From Schizochytrium sp. TIO01 (Eukaryota; Sar; Bigyra; Thraustochytrida; Thraustochytriidae), in contig SMSO01000014.1 in NCBI GenBank assembly GCA_004764695.1, positions 943,148-1,007,147 of the forward strand: a stretch of DNA of 64,000 bases, given 5' to 3'. A program made the position numbers and the translations under genes. Every line of letters starts with the position of its first letter. Position 1 is the stretch's first letter. Below are positions 10,406-22,200 of this stretch, one piece after another. The notes beneath the pieces are model-generated. The model saw only the letters and a list, made by a program, of their open reading frames with translations. It was not told where the DNA came from and did no database searches.

Positions 10406-11287
10406 ATGCCAAATTATAACGATAGAGAAGGTGACAATGGGGTGTTGTTGATCAGCAAGTGGTGGGGAGAGAAATCGACTTTAGAATATTGTGTAGAGAG
10501 CTTGTGGCAAAAAGCAAAGTCTTCAGACGGCTTGGGGGTGAAGCATTGGAGAAGCCCAGGAGGTAAAATGAGTAGGTCACCGGGTGCAATGGCAAGGCTG
10601 TCGCCATCACGGACATCAAGTAAAGGCTCACCGACGGATGAAAACCTTGCAGGCTTTCCAGATACTGTGAGCATTTTCCCACCACTCGAAGGAGAGATGG
10701 ACCTCGCAGATTATCCCCCCGTTGTCGTAGCACAACGTGATGTACAAAGGCTTCAAGGAAATACAAAAGAGGAAGAAGTCAACGTGGTTATAGATGATGA
10801 GGTTGATGACCAGGTTGTGGAACTCCTAGGGCAACATGCGAATCTTGGATTTCACCTGGAGGATATCGATCTGCCTTTTATGGTGTTGCATGTGAAGAAC
10901 ATGCAGCGCTTCTTCAAATTTGAATGCGTTTTACAGTCCAAAGATGTAAGTTCAATATTAACAGCACTTTATAGTTTTACCTTCATACTGACTTCTTTCA
11001 ATGTTGGCATAACATAGAATCACCTTTATCATATCATTGCCTCCAATAGACAAACGGTCGTGCGAGCGCAGAAGCGTGCTGCAAGCTTACCGATTATTTT
11101 GTCAGAAGGCTGGAACCGAATTTGTCTTGATTTTAGTAAAATCTGTCTTCATGCATTTGGTACTCAATTCCATGCTATCAAACACTTCCGCATATATGCA
11201 AATTGCCGAATTTGGAGGCTTTTCTTTCAAGATAAGGACTATGGTGACGCTAGTTTGCCCATACACTTGCGTATTGTTCAACCTTGA
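10406..11287 (+). CDS. CFA20 (CFAP20-like) domain protein, two exons
   Basis: Exons 10406-10945 and 11018-11287, joined across a 72-nt intron (GTAAGT donor, ACATAG acceptor), give 269 residues; both junctions are in phase 0. The spliced product reads from KDIDLP-like residues through LPFMVLHVKNMQRFFKFE into RQTVVRAQKR, LSEGWNRICLDF and IYANCRIWRLFF, which parallels CFAP20 (LPFLVMIIKN, LDDGWNQIQFNL, IHANCRIRRVYF). CFAP20 proteins bind the ciliary doublet microtubule seam, and related proteins occur outside cilia. The first about 130 residues (Ser-rich, acidic) do not match the canonical N-terminal strands, so the start could lie in an undetected upstream exon. The exon 2 call is strong; the N-terminus is weak. 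It converges with the P1B ATPase gene. Confidence 0.8.
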
Positions 11288-11628
11288 CACCACATTGAAT
11301 ATTTTACTTCTGCAATTTATCACAACAAGCTCGTACAATAGATTTTATCCTTGTCTAGGTCGGTTGATACAAACGGAATTTTACTTTGTTCTCAAAATAA
11401 ACTTATCATTTTATAAGAAGCTTGAAGAATCAACCTTAAGTCTTTTATCACAAGCTAAACCCGGCAGAAATGGGGAATGCAAAAAAAATCGTTTGACAAA
11501 CTCCAATCAGTCTGGGACAACCTTATCAAAATCTAAGCAAAGAAATCATATTCTATCTTCAAGTCGAACACCCTCTTCACAGTCGGGATGCATGATAGCA
11601 TATGGTTTGGGCGGAGTGGGAAGAAAGT
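11288..11628. other. Convergent 3' region
   Basis: AT-rich sequence between the CFA20 stop and the ATPase stop. Nothing coding recognised; the open frame through it is a read-through of random sequence. Confidence 0.5.
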
Positions 11629-14600
11629 TTAGGCAAAAGTACCATATGCGTGGCTTTCAGACTCGTCTGAAGGCATGATAGCCCCGCGCTTGTAAGAAAT
11701 TGAGCGACGCTTCGACAACAGCGTCATTGCGTTGAGAGTAACCAAAAGCATCCCTCCAACATCAGCCAAAATAGCCAGCCACAAGCTGGAGTAAAGTGTT
11801 AAGGTCACAACGAGCACAGCGATTTTGAGCACAATTGCAAACGTCACGTTTTGCACAATCACACGAAAGCAGCTTCGTCCAATGTCCACAGCCTCAACCA
11901 AGCTAAGCAAATCATCCTGCATGAGAGCAACATCTGCTGTTTCGAGTGCAACCGCAGTGCCGATACAGCCCAGAGATACAGAAACATCAGCAGCAGCAAG
12001 ACTTGGAGCATCGTTTACGCCATCACCAATCATACCCTTAATTCCCTCCATCTTGGCTAAACATGCTACCTTATCTTCAGGTCGAAGGCTAGCATGGAAC
12101 TCATCCACATCAGCATCAGCTGAAATAGCACGAGCAGCACCAGGGTTATCACCGGTAAGCATAACTACACGCACCCCGCGATCATGCAAAGCTGCAACTG
12201 CCTCGCGTGACTCCGGGCGGAGCTGGTCACCGAGTGAGACGTAGCCAACCGCACCAAAGCTCTGGGTTCCGACCCACAGAGCAGTGAGACCACGATCCTC
12301 CGCTTCGCGGATTCTGTAGGCCAATTCGGGACAACTTTGAGGCCATCCTTTGCTCTCTGCAAGAGCACGGTTGCCAATTAGAAAGATCATGTCAGAACTT
12401 GAGCTTTTCTCTTTCTTTTGGCGAAAAGAAGCCAGGATGCCTTGGCCGGGGATTAATTCTGTGTGCGCAAGCTCAAAATCGCTCTTGACCTTGCTGGCTC
12501 TTGACTTTTCAGCCTTGAGGAGTGCTAAAGCAATTGGGTGGGAGGACTGGCGCTCAGCGTCACAAACTAAAGATAACATCTCTTCACGCGAAAAGGGTGC
12601 ATGGGGCACCATCTCTACAGACACCACCTGGAACTGACCTAAGGTCAAGGTTCCAGTCTTGTCCATAGCCATAGTTTTGAGGCGCCCAAGTGTCTCCAAA
12701 TGGGATCCACCACGAACAAGAATGCCACGTTGAGCTGCGCTGGCGAGACCGCAAACGTAGGCCATCGGAGTGGAGATAACCAGGGCACACGGGCAAGCCA
12801 CGACAAGAAAGACTAGAGCAACGTAAATAGATTCATAGCCAACTTTACGGCTGTAGGCGAACGGCACAGTTGCAAGCAGAATTGCCACGATGAAGACAAC
12901 CGGGGTGTAAATTCGTGCAATTTTCTCAATAAGCTGCTGAGTGGGTGCACGTTGGTTTGAGGCCTCTTCAACCAGCCTGATCATTCGGGCAACAGTAGAG
13001 TCCTCATGTTCGCGTGTACATAGAATCTCCACGTAGGTGTCGAGATTGATTGTCCCAGCAGAAACTTCATCACCAGGACCTTTGCGTACAGGGCGTGATT
13101 CACCCGTTAAGTTACTCTCATTAGCATGAGTCTCTTTAGCATCGTCAACAAGCTTTCCATCAACAGGAAATTTATCTCCAGGGCGTACACGGAGGCGAGC
13201 GCCTACAGGAATCAGCTCTACAGATACGACGCTGCCTTCTGTTCCAAGGCCAGGGATTGTCTCTGCTAGAATCGCAGTCTCGGGCGCGAGTTGCATAAGA
13301 GAATTCATTGCAGAACGAACCTTAGAGCTAGCACGTGCTTCGAGCCAATCACTCAAAGAGAACAAGGTAACAACTGCCGCAGCCTCAGAGTAGTCGTGCA
13401 AAGCAATAGCTCCAATAACAGCAAGAGTCATGAGCATGTTAATGTCCAATACTCCGTACGTGATACGGTTCATCGCTGAGAGAGCAATCGGCGGCAAACA
13501 GCAAGCAACCGCACCTAGAGCAAGGTACTTCATGAAACCGAAGTGGGGCCAGTAGTGAGCAAGCGAAGCACCCCAACAGAGCAAAGCCAGGTTTACATTC
13601 CACTTTGGCCATATAGCAACAGGTTCCATCGGACCAACCTTATCTTCAACAGATTGCCCACCAGATTGCATAGGAATTACAACGTCATTACCAGATCCAG
13701 TGGCTTCAGCATCAAACCCACCCGCCTGCAAAAGATTGCTCATCTCTGTAGCTGTGATCATCTTGGGCTCGAAATACACAGTAAGAAGCTTGGCGTTTAC
13801 ATCAATGTCAATCTTAGAAATGCCAGCATTCCTGGCCAGTAGTTCACGAATCTTTCCGGCTCCAGACTCGTCGAATAAGTTTTGGATGAGGAACTCAGCT
13901 TTTACTCCTGCCGGCGAGGGAAGAAGCAAATCACCATTCTTTGTGATTTGGGGTTCAAGACCTTGGTCATCCAAGAGCTTGCGAATCATCTCGCAGGGAA
14001 CAGCAACTGGAGCATGCTTGACTGTAAGTTTTTTTAGCACCACATTTGGGCGAATGTCCTCAACTCCATCAAGGGGAGTAAGAACACGGTAAATGATTTG
14101 AGCCTCGCTCGAGCAACACAATTTCCCAATGTTGAAAGTGCTTGTTACGAAGATGCGTGTATCTACCCGACCATCCTTAGGAAGCAGCTTGGCGCCTAGA
14201 CTTTTCTCGTTGAGAAGTGCCAAAATGCTTTTAATTGAGATCAATGCGTCTTCGTACTCAACGAGCATCCGTTTGGTTTCAACATCTACACGAACATGGC
14301 GAACTCCATTGAGCATAAAGAGTGCCTGCTGGGCAACACGGGCCTCGCCATTACAGCACAGACGCTTTAGTAGGACATGGTCTGAGGATAAGGATGCCTT
14401 TATCTTTTCGTTAAGAGGCGCTGCAATATCATAGTCATCTAGCACCATGCCCAGGTCCGGATCGGCACAGCACGTTGATTCAGGCGGGCAACATGGCGAA
14501 TTGTCGAATGGGTCCATCGTGGCTTTTGCAAAACAAATCTGGTCTCCTCGACAACATCCATCAGCAGGCGAGTTGTCGCAAGGTTTGGCCTTAACAGGCG

Positions 14601-15309
14601 TTGCTGTGCAGCAGGCGTCGCCCTCGTCAGCGTGGCCATGGCTGTGGCCATGGCCGTGGCCATGATCGTGGCCATGGCCGTCCTCGATTTTATTAGTTTC
14701 AAGCTTAGGCTTGCTACAGCATCCATCGCTGCAAGAAGGCTCACTCTTTGCCTCGCTAACAGGATGCGCAACGGGCACGGCCACAGAAATGCTTTCTTGG
14801 TTGCTACTTCCACAACATTTATCCTTGCAAGATGCTTCTGGGGTTACTGCTGGGAGAATTTTGGCTTCCTTCTTCTTGCCACAACAGCCTTTCGAGCAGT
14901 TGCTTTTGGTTTCCGAGGTTTCTGCTGCTACTGCTTCAGCTCGCGGCTCTTCTTGGCTAGAAGAAGGCTTTTCACCGTCAGCAGCCGAAACCTTGCCTGC
15001 CGTGGCAACAGCCGGCGTTTCTCCCTCTTGCGCTTTCGAAGATTTATTTCCGCAGCATCCCTTCGAGCAAGGCTTTTTCTTTGTCGCACTCTCCCCTTCA
15101 GCTGCTCCATTCGTAAGGCCTCCATCGCTGTTCCCGTCCTCTGGCGTCGCAAGGTTCTCTTGCACAGGGTCATCCGGTTGCTCCTCTAAGAGGTCAGCCT
15201 TATCCATGATGCTGATAGAGTTTGTCCTCACGCCTTTAGGTTTGTACCCTCCTGGATGTCCACCTCTGCGTTTCGATTGTTGTCGCAGCCAAGTTCTGCT
15301 CCACGCCAC
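11629..15309 (-). CDS. P1B-type (Zn/Cd) heavy-metal-transporting ATPase
   Basis: 1226 codons, no intron. The N-terminal ~270 residues are disordered and contain many Cys pairs (KGCCGNK, KGCCGKK, KCCGSS, DGCCSKP, DGCCRGD, SPCCPPESTCC) and a Gly-His run (HGHDHGHGHGHSHGH). Three HMA-like folds follow (about 300-530). The first two carry LCCNGEA and LCCSSEA in place of GMTCxxC, as in plant Zn-pump HMA domains (GICCTSE); the third lacks Cys. The ATPase core shows the TGES actuator motif (LTGESRPV), CPCALVIS (about 838), DKTGTLT (about 881), SSHPIAL and GDGVNDAP (about 1095). P1B-2 pumps export Zn, Cd or Pb from the cytosol. Alternative start Met35 (15207) would drop a basic, presequence-like leader. 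Metal specificity is inferred from the CPC and CC motifs. Confidence 0.95.
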   Translation of the reverse strand: MAWSRTWLRQQSKRRGGHPGGYKPKGVRTNSISIMDKADLLEEQPDDPVQENLATPEDGNSDGGLTNGAAEGESATKKKPCSKGCCGNKSSKAQEGETPAVATAGKVSAADGEKPSSSQEEPRAEAVAAETSETKSNCSKGCCGKKKEAKILPAVTPEASCKDKCCGSSNQESISVAVPVAHPVSEAKSEPSCSDGCCSKPKLETNKIEDGHGHDHGHGHGHSHGHADEGDACCTATPVKAKPCDNSPADGCCRGDQICFAKATMDPFDNSPCCPPESTCCADPDLGMVLDDYDIAAPLNEKIKASLSSDHVLLKRLCCNGEARVAQQALFMLNGVRHVRVDVETKRMLVEYEDALISIKSILALLNEKSLGAKLLPKDGRVDTRIFVTSTFNIGKLCCSSEAQIIYRVLTPLDGVEDIRPNVVLKKLTVKHAPVAVPCEMIRKLLDDQGLEPQITKNGDLLLPSPAGVKAEFLIQNLFDESGAGKIRELLARNAGISKIDIDVNAKLLTVYFEPKMITATEMSNLLQAGGFDAEATGSGNDVVIPMQSGGQSVEDKVGPMEPVAIWPKWNVNLALLCWGASLAHYWPHFGFMKYLALGAVACCLPPIALSAMNRITYGVLDINMLMTLAVIGAIALHDYSEAAAVVTLFSLSDWLEARASSKVRSAMNSLMQLAPETAILAETIPGLGTEGSVVSVELIPVGARLRVRPGDKFPVDGKLVDDAKETHANESNLTGESRPVRKGPGDEVSAGTINLDTYVEILCTREHEDSTVARMIRLVEEASNQRAPTQQLIEKIARIYTPVVFIVAILLATVPFAYSRKVGYESIYVALVFLVVACPCALVISTPMAYVCGLASAAQRGILVRGGSHLETLGRLKTMAMDKTGTLTLGQFQVVSVEMVPHAPFSREEMLSLVCDAERQSSHPIALALLKAEKSRASKVKSDFELAHTELIPGQGILASFRQKKEKSSSSDMIFLIGNRALAESKGWPQSCPELAYRIREAEDRGLTALWVGTQSFGAVGYVSLGDQLRPESREAVAALHDRGVRVVMLTGDNPGAARAISADADVDEFHASLRPEDKVACLAKMEGIKGMIGDGVNDAPSLAAADVSVSLGCIGTAVALETADVALMQDDLLSLVEAVDIGRSCFRVIVQNVTFAIVLKIAVLVVTLTLYSSLWLAILADVGGMLLVTLNAMTLLSKRRSISYKRGAIMPSDESESHAYGTFA

Positions 15310-15796
15310 TGCTCCAAGTCTGGCCTGTTCTCTTCGACGAAATGACTCCTTCTAATACAAAACCAAACAAAAGCCAAAAATGTTTGATTTATATATATAT
15401 TATTTTTTTTTTCAAATACCAGAACTGGGGCCTCTCAAGAAGTCAAGCGTCCCGCTGCTCCTCGGCGGCTGCTCGGGCTGCCTGCCTGCAGGACCGAGTC
15501 GCTAGCTGTCGCCAGCTGCTGCCTGAGAACTCGCTCACGCCTAGCGAGCACGTTGTCCAAGCTCGCAGGCCACGCGCAGAGCTCGCGAAGCTTTCACTCG
15601 AGCGGGACCTGCCGAGATTCTGGGTTTGCCGGCCGCCGATTCGTGCTTTGCTTTGAATCCTGCGTTTGCGAAGCCTACTAGTTTCACTTAACTGATCTTA
15701 GGCTATCTTTTCGTCATTTAGTGTAATACGGACACACGTTTCTTTGGCTTTCAATTGGTTACTGCAATGGTATCAAAATTAACCTTTTTCTCTTTT

Positions 15797-15850
15797 CCTT
15801 CTTTCTTTCTTTCTTTCTTTCTTTCTTTTTTTCTTTTTTTCTTTCTTTCT
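15797..15850. repeat. (CTTT)n microsatellite
   Basis: About 54 bp of near-perfect CTTT repeats on the + strand. Confidence 0.9.
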
Positions 15851-16633
15851 GTGTGGCTTCGTAGGCCTCTTCGTAGCTGAGTACTAGTAGATGAAATAGG
15901 CTGCGAAACTAAAGTAAATCTTGATGAGAATTGATGTGAGAAATGGGGATCTCGAATAGAGATGGCACCGACAGTTCTCGCTGCGAAGAAGGTTGTGTAA
16001 AGAAAAGGCGGCTGAGAGGCCACGCCGATACCGAGAGGGCGTAGGTATGACGTTACTTCCCTATTTTCTGCCGTATGCGGCGACAAGTTCGAGAGTCTTC
16101 GGAGGATAAGGGTCCATTATTCCGAAGTCGAGATTTCCATCTCATGATTCCAACAATTGAGTGATCGTATTGAAAGTAGTAATTTTTACCTTTTCTACCT
16201 TCCTTCCTTTTTTTTTTTCCTTTTTTTTTTCTTTTGTTTGTTTGTTTGATTGTTTGTTCCATCTTCTTTGTTTTTCCAAGTTTCAAGAACGAATCAATTC
16301 CACTTCTTCACGACGTGGCCTCGACCATGAAAGCCCATGCGAGCGGCGAGAGATAGTCAATCCATCTACGATGGCCAGCTTCGCAAGACCGCTCGCTCGC
16401 TTTCCTCCTTGATTGACTTTCACCCGCTCGGAAGGGCCTCGATGTCCTTGCCGAGGACGAGGATCCCGGTGACGCTCGCGCTTTTGGAGATAAGCGCTCT
16501 GCACGGCACGCTTATTTTCTGAATCCTTCCCGCATTTGGCTCAAAGGTTCTTCTCTAAACCAGGTGACCTCTTCTTCAATTCAAGTTCCTGACTGACGTC
16601 GGCCCTCGCTTCAGCTTCGAGTTCAACTTGAGC

Positions 16634-16731
16634 TTTGCAGTCGAAGTTGAAGTTGAAGTCGAAGTTGAAGTTGAAGTCGAAGTCAAAGTCGAAGTCGAAG
16701 TCGAAGTCGAAGTCGAAGTTGAAGTCAAAAT
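16634..16731. repeat. Hexanucleotide tandem repeat (TCGAAG/TTGAAG)
   Basis: About 16 units of TCGAAG with TTGAAG and TCAAAG variants, in an array of about 98 bp. The variants alternate in blocks, as expected for slippage-driven growth followed by point mutation. Confidence 0.9.
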
Positions 16732-18195
16732 TGCCAATTCGCTTCGTTTTACAGCACTGCAAAGCGCGACCAATCGATCGATCGATTGGTCGGTTTATGC
16801 ATGAAACGATCTCGGCTTTCGAGAGCGATGGATGGTCGGTCTTCAGGTCGAACGAACGAACTTGAAAAGCACTGACGCCGTCTTCGAGTCTTTGGGCAAC
16901 AGCGGCTCCGTGGAGACTTTTGGATGGACCTGAGTGCCATGGACCGAGTGACACGGAATGCCTGCGGTGCCGAGGCATCCATTTCTAAGTTCATGCATTC
17001 CTACATGCATTCCTACATCCATTGCGTGGCTTTGAGGATGTGCCGATCAGAGATGAAGTAAATGCCAATCTGACTCTCTGTTGGTTGGAATGGGATTCCA
17101 TGACATTCTATGCGGCACTTGGATATGATTGATTGATTGATTGTCTCGTCTCGTCTCCATCGCGATCGGCGCAGCGCCAGTTTTGCGGGGAAGAATCTCT
17201 AAGTGCGCGAGTCCCGGACCCATGGAGGAGAGATCTCGGCTTGCTGGCCTGGCCTGGCCTCACCTGCACAGGCACTGACTGCAAAAAGAAGACGAGCCAC
17301 GACGGCGCCGTCCTTGGCCACGATATAGGCCACGGCGACCACCATGGAGATTTGATTGAGGCGATGTATTTGAGGAGTCTCGTCTTCGTTGAATGCAGGA
17401 AGAGACTGCAGAGACTGCGGAGAGCCTGGGATGCGGGAACATGAAGGTTTGCTCGAAGAGCATGGAGGAGTGGGCCGAGTGAGCCAGCTATGGGCACCGC
17501 TTTTGCTGCAAGGTGAGGAACCTCAGATGTGATACCCGAATTTTGCCTGCCTTTGCATTATTTATTGCTATCATTGCGATTTTTAGAAAGAAACGACATA
17601 CCTACATGTGCGTTTGGTGCTTCTTGTTTCCTTCACGAGACTCGCCATATATAGAATCTATTTAGAGAAGCCACGGTGTCATGTAGTGGTCCTCAGCTGC
17701 CCTGGTGCTATATTTTGATCAGTTCAAGCTGCAACGTGTCGCTTGGCATTTATGCGTTGCGTAAAGCGCAAGTACTACCTACTTTGATCTATTTATTATT
17801 ATTGTTGTTGTTATTAATTCTTAAACTTTTAATTGATTTGAAAAGTATTTTAAATCGAATAAAGAAACAAATCAAAACAGTATTACATGTATATAAGAGA
17901 GAGAAACAGAGAGAGAAAGCTATAGTAGGTCTAGCTTATTTTTTCTAATATATATATATATTTTTTTAATTTTTTTATTTTTTAAAGTCTACTTATGAAA
18001 GTAATATATTTCAATTAAAAAACACGTTTGTCTATTTTTTCCAACCCGATAGGAATGAAGGATGGTCATGGAGGACTTAACTGGCACAAGGCAAATAATT
18101 GTCGCGTCAATGGTCTTCTTCGGTAACATGCAAACTACGATTCCTATTTGCATCAGAGCCGTTCGACGCAGGTTGGGTCGTCTTTGGCGTCCGTG

Positions 18196-18759
18196 ATGAG
18201 CAGCTACTATGACCTGGACGCCATCCTTGCAGAGGAAGAGCGCGTGCCAACAACTTTTTTGAGTAATGCACAAGACCTTGGCATGCTCGACAGCTCGAGC
18301 GATGGCAACGACCTCTCGAAAGGTACAAAGTCCGAGCTTCCACTGTGGCTTGCCACAACGCTTGCAGATCGAGTTTGGGTTAAACTTGAGCTCCCGAGGT
18401 GCTATCAAGCTCGCTTCAGGACATATTTGATGGCCGACCCCACCGTCGTCAATCTTTGCGAGCGATCGCCTAACTTCTACGAAACAGGCCTTCGGCTTGC
18501 GGCCTTTGTACGCGAGTGTAATCCAATTATTTCATGCCTCGCAAGTGTTCTCGCAGTGAGACATAAAGATATTGTTGATAAGGCTCAAAACTCCCGGAAT
18601 GAGGATATATCTAGTATGACACGTACCATGACGGAGGTTGAACGCCAACTCTTCGCCATTGCTCACCAAGAGTCGCTTGAGCTTTTCCGCTGGAAACAAC
18701 GTGATGGCGAGCGCATCAGGAGTGCTCGAGGCACTAAACGCACAATTCACCAGGCATAA
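18196..18759 (+). CDS. GINS3: GINS complex subunit PSF3
   Basis: 187 residues from the ATG at 18196 (MSSYYDLDAIL); an in-frame ATG at 18148 would add 16 unconserved residues. Family landmarks in order: YYDLDAILAEEERVPTTF at the N-terminus, the SELPLWLATTLADR block, VKLELPRCYQARFRTYLMAD with ADPTVVNL, NFYETGLRLA, and a C-terminal helix (RNEDISSMTRTMTEVERQLF). Human PSF3 is 216 residues. PSF3 is one of four GINS subunits of the CMG replicative helicase in the nucleus. It converges with the giant LRR gene. Confidence 0.95.
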   Translation: MSSYYDLDAILAEEERVPTTFLSNAQDLGMLDSSSDGNDLSKGTKSELPLWLATTLADRVWVKLELPRCYQARFRTYLMADPTVVNLCERSPNFYETGLRLAAFVRECNPIISCLASVLAVRHKDIVDKAQNSRNEDISSMTRTMTEVERQLFAIAHQESLELFRWKQRDGERIRSARGTKRTIHQA

Positions 18760-19250
18760 ATATGGCAAGCGTCATTACCGAACTTATGCTTACCTTATTT
18801 CTATAACATAACCTGGCCTCAATCAAACAATTCATTAGCACAGCTGTACGAGAATCAGTGGACCCTAGCAAAGCGGGTGAGGGGGGAGGCTCAGAACTCC
18901 GCGTACCAGCACCTGTACGCACCAACGCAGAATGTTTGGAAGTGTACTTTAGGCAAGCAAGACTTGAATTTCGTTTATATTGGCTTGAGGCCAATGTCCA
19001 TCTATCTTATCAAATCCACACAAGTACTTTAAAAAGAAATAAAAACAGGAAAGAACGTCTCTTGGTATCCGTATCTCTCCCAAAGCTCTCAGGAAGCCTA
19101 GCCCACAAGCCTACACCATTGCACCAATACACCAATTCACTTGACAACACTACAAAACACAAAACATTGAGTCTTTTTTCATTAAACAGGAAAGAATTTC
19201 ACGATAAAGTTATTGAACTACACGTATCGCAATTTGGAGTCATGAGGCCT
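18760..19250. other. Convergent 3' region
   Basis: Lies between the PSF3 stop and the LRR protein stop. It has short open frames without features; probably two 3' UTRs. Confidence 0.5.
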
Positions 19251-22200
19251 TCATTCTGGCAAGGAAATATCATCGAGGTCAGATAGACCTGAGTAATCAG
19301 ACAAATTGTCAACGTCATCATCGTCCAAATTCAGTTGACTGCTTCCTTGGAGAAGTGGAGCAGCATCTGGCATTGAGGAGTCTCCGCTTTCTCCTGTAAG
19401 AGGGGATCGCGGCGGCTGAGTACTAGCCCCTGCTACACTTGTAAGCACAATTGAAGCACCCCCCTTGACATTCACCGGTGCTGATGAATTGCTTGAGGAA
19501 CCTCCTTTTTGGGCCAGCATCTGACGAATGCGTTCATCAAGTGAGGCCGCATCAACCCCACCCGTTGTTGATGATGCCACGGCACCAACATTACCCGAAC
19601 CGTGTGTATGGCTACTGCCACCACTAGAACTGCTTGTACCGCTTCCACTGCTCGATGGTCGCAAAGAAGTTACAGGAGGAAGGCTATCATCATCACTATC
19701 ATTACTGCTGTCATTGTCATCTTTGTCATGACGGGTGGGTAAGGAAGACTTGCTCAGACCTGCATTATTTGCTCCAAACGACTTTTGATGTTTTGGCGTT
19801 TGAGGAGTCATAAGCTCTGAGTCTCCAGTGTGCGGTGGTGATACTACTGATGCTGCTGGAGCTTGGGAATCTCGAGTGATAATTTGAGCTGGGCTGGAGC
19901 GGCTACTGGTACTATAGCGCTGAACAGAGCCACGCTCACTGTCAATGTCATCATCGTTGTCATCATCACTATCGTCCTCCTCTCCACTTAGAGTAGCATC
20001 TAGCTCCTTTGTTCTGGGTGAAAACCGATCAAGAGATGGTCTGTGTTCGTTGTGACTAATAGCTTTCTCGTCAGCAACGGCTCGACGCACAGGAAGTGGG
20101 GGTGGCGGTGGTGATTCTGCTTGTGAAGAGTCTGGTGGCGCCTGTGAAGAACTGACACTAGATTCTTTAGCAATTGCGGTGTCCAGTGTTAATGCGTCAT
20201 GGAGAGGGAAACGATTACTCCTTGTAGAGGAAACTCCCTGTTGAGTGTCACTAATTGCTGACGGACGCAAAAGTGCCGGACTTTCCGGGGATGGCACCGA
20301 AGAAGCAACGCTACCAGCGTCACTCAAAGATTCCATACTGTCCTTCTGCTGAGGCTTCATCAGTCCGTCGGAAAAGCTAATGCCATCCTCGATTCGAGAT
20401 CCCTTGGACGTAGCAGAACCTAGAGATACGTCATCCGCTGTGCTGGTTGGGGAGGAAATTGATGATTCTTCGAATCGAACTGCAGGTGGAAGGGTTGTGC
20501 CATCTTGAGAGGTACTATCTAGATTATGTATAGATCCCTTGGTATTGTCGATCATATTAGATTCTTCTCGAACTTCATTTTCAAGTCTGTGCCTTGTGCC
20601 TTGCTGACAATTCTGCGAGGAAGATAGATTTCCAGTTTTTCCTGTAACTTGTCGAGCTGAGACAGGAGATGTTATCCGAGAAGACGACTCGAAGCTGTTC
20701 ATTGTGACTTCTGATGGCGATTTGATTAAACTGATTGCTCCCATTCTCGATGATCTCGGAGATGAGGGTGAGGGTGAAGAGCTAATTCGCGACATTGTCG
20801 CCAGTGGCGTATCATGTTCGCGTTGAACTATTGCCTCGGGTTGTGGGGATTTGCTGCCATTCTGACGAAGTGAGGTTGCGCTGTCGCTTAGTTTTTGCTC
20901 ATCCTTCTTGTCCTTTTTCTTATCTACTTCAACTGGAGAAACCGCCTCGAGGTCCTCCTGTGGGCTGGGTGGAGACTTTTGCTCAGTTTCAAATCGGTGT
21001 TGAACCTGGAAACGGCTGTTAGGAAGCTCCTGTGTAAGTGGTGGAGGGGCTTGTCTAGATTTTTCGATTTGTGAAGTATCTATACCTGCAGCATTTTGTG
21101 GGCTAATGTCTCCTTGCTTCTCGGTGAATATTGCATTTCCAAAGTCAATGTTTTCGTCCAAAGCTCCAGCAATGTTTGCGTTACAAATACCATTTTGCAT
21201 AAGATAATCTCTAAAGTTCGCAATATTCTCGGAGTCAGAAGGTTCTGTTTCAAGCAGCTGGACAAAATTTCGCACCGCAGCCTTTGCAATTTCTACTTCC
21301 CGGTGTAATCCCAGTGCTTCGGCATTCGCGCTATCGATAGTCTGTACGGGTGGAGCCTCAAGACGTTGCCACAAACCAACATCAACAAGTCTTTCTCTGT
21401 AATCTGCGAATTGCTCAGTCGAAAATCCCTTGTTGTGGCTAATGCGTTCTAGGACTGAAAGCGCAGTCTGTGTCATGGTTCGCTGCTGGCGAGCGTCAGC
21501 CATCCAGTCCTCGAGTCTTCCGCTTTGTACGAAATCGTCGATGCCTTGATCGTGTAGGCTAGAAAAGGCCTCGAGCTTCGGCGAAGAGAAGCCAGGTGAA
21601 AGAGGAGCCATTCGCCCACGGCGTTGACCTCTGCGAGCTACATGGGGATGTTTTTGCGAGAAGAGTGTTGGAGCCTCTGACGAAGGGGGTGGGGGCGGAG
21701 GCGATAGCTGAAATGGTGGTGCGGAAGATGGTGGCGGCGGTGGTGGGGACAACACGTCGAATGTTGTATCTCTACTCAAACGTGAAGGGGTCAAAGGAAG
21801 CCTTGCCCGAGGTGAGCGCTTTTTTCGCTTCTCGCTAAAGGAGCCTGTACGGCGGCGACGCTCCCGCCGAGCATCAGCGCGGATGTTCTCCATCTCACGT
21901 CGACATTCTTCTTCGGTGTCTTTCATACCCTGAATAGTTTTCCTACGAAATGCATTTGTTGGAGTTAGTAAGCTTTTGGAAATGTGAACTGGACTTGTAT
22001 TGTTTGGCCGACGCTTTGGCGAGTCTAAAGATGTATCAATTTCTGGAATCACGGAGTGACGAGGCTCTGAAGATCCAAATGCAGGCATTGGGAGACCAAT
22101 GCGACGTTTTTCGGGTGTGCCAAGAGACTCCCTTGGCTTCGCGAGTCGTTCAAGCATAGCATCTAGCTTTGCCCGTTCTAAACGTTTGCTTGGACTCTGT

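Larger units (their letters stand above)
15310..18195. other. Repeat-rich divergent intergenic region
   Basis: Nearly 2.9 kb between the ATPase (-) and PSF3 (+) without a supported gene. It contains (CTTT)n, T-rich tracts (16200-16260), a 6-bp tandem repeat (16634-16731), GATT repeats near 17130, and AT-rich DNA at 17790-18010. GTACTACCTAC occurs at about 17772. Open frames crossing the repeats translate to FDFD, STST or KSKS runs and are repeat artefacts. Confidence 0.6.

Noticed and set aside
16541-16978. 145-codon minus-strand frame with FDFDFD repeats
   Set aside because: It is the translation of the TCGAAG-type hexamer array; the other frames give STST and KSKS runs. No flanking protein features.
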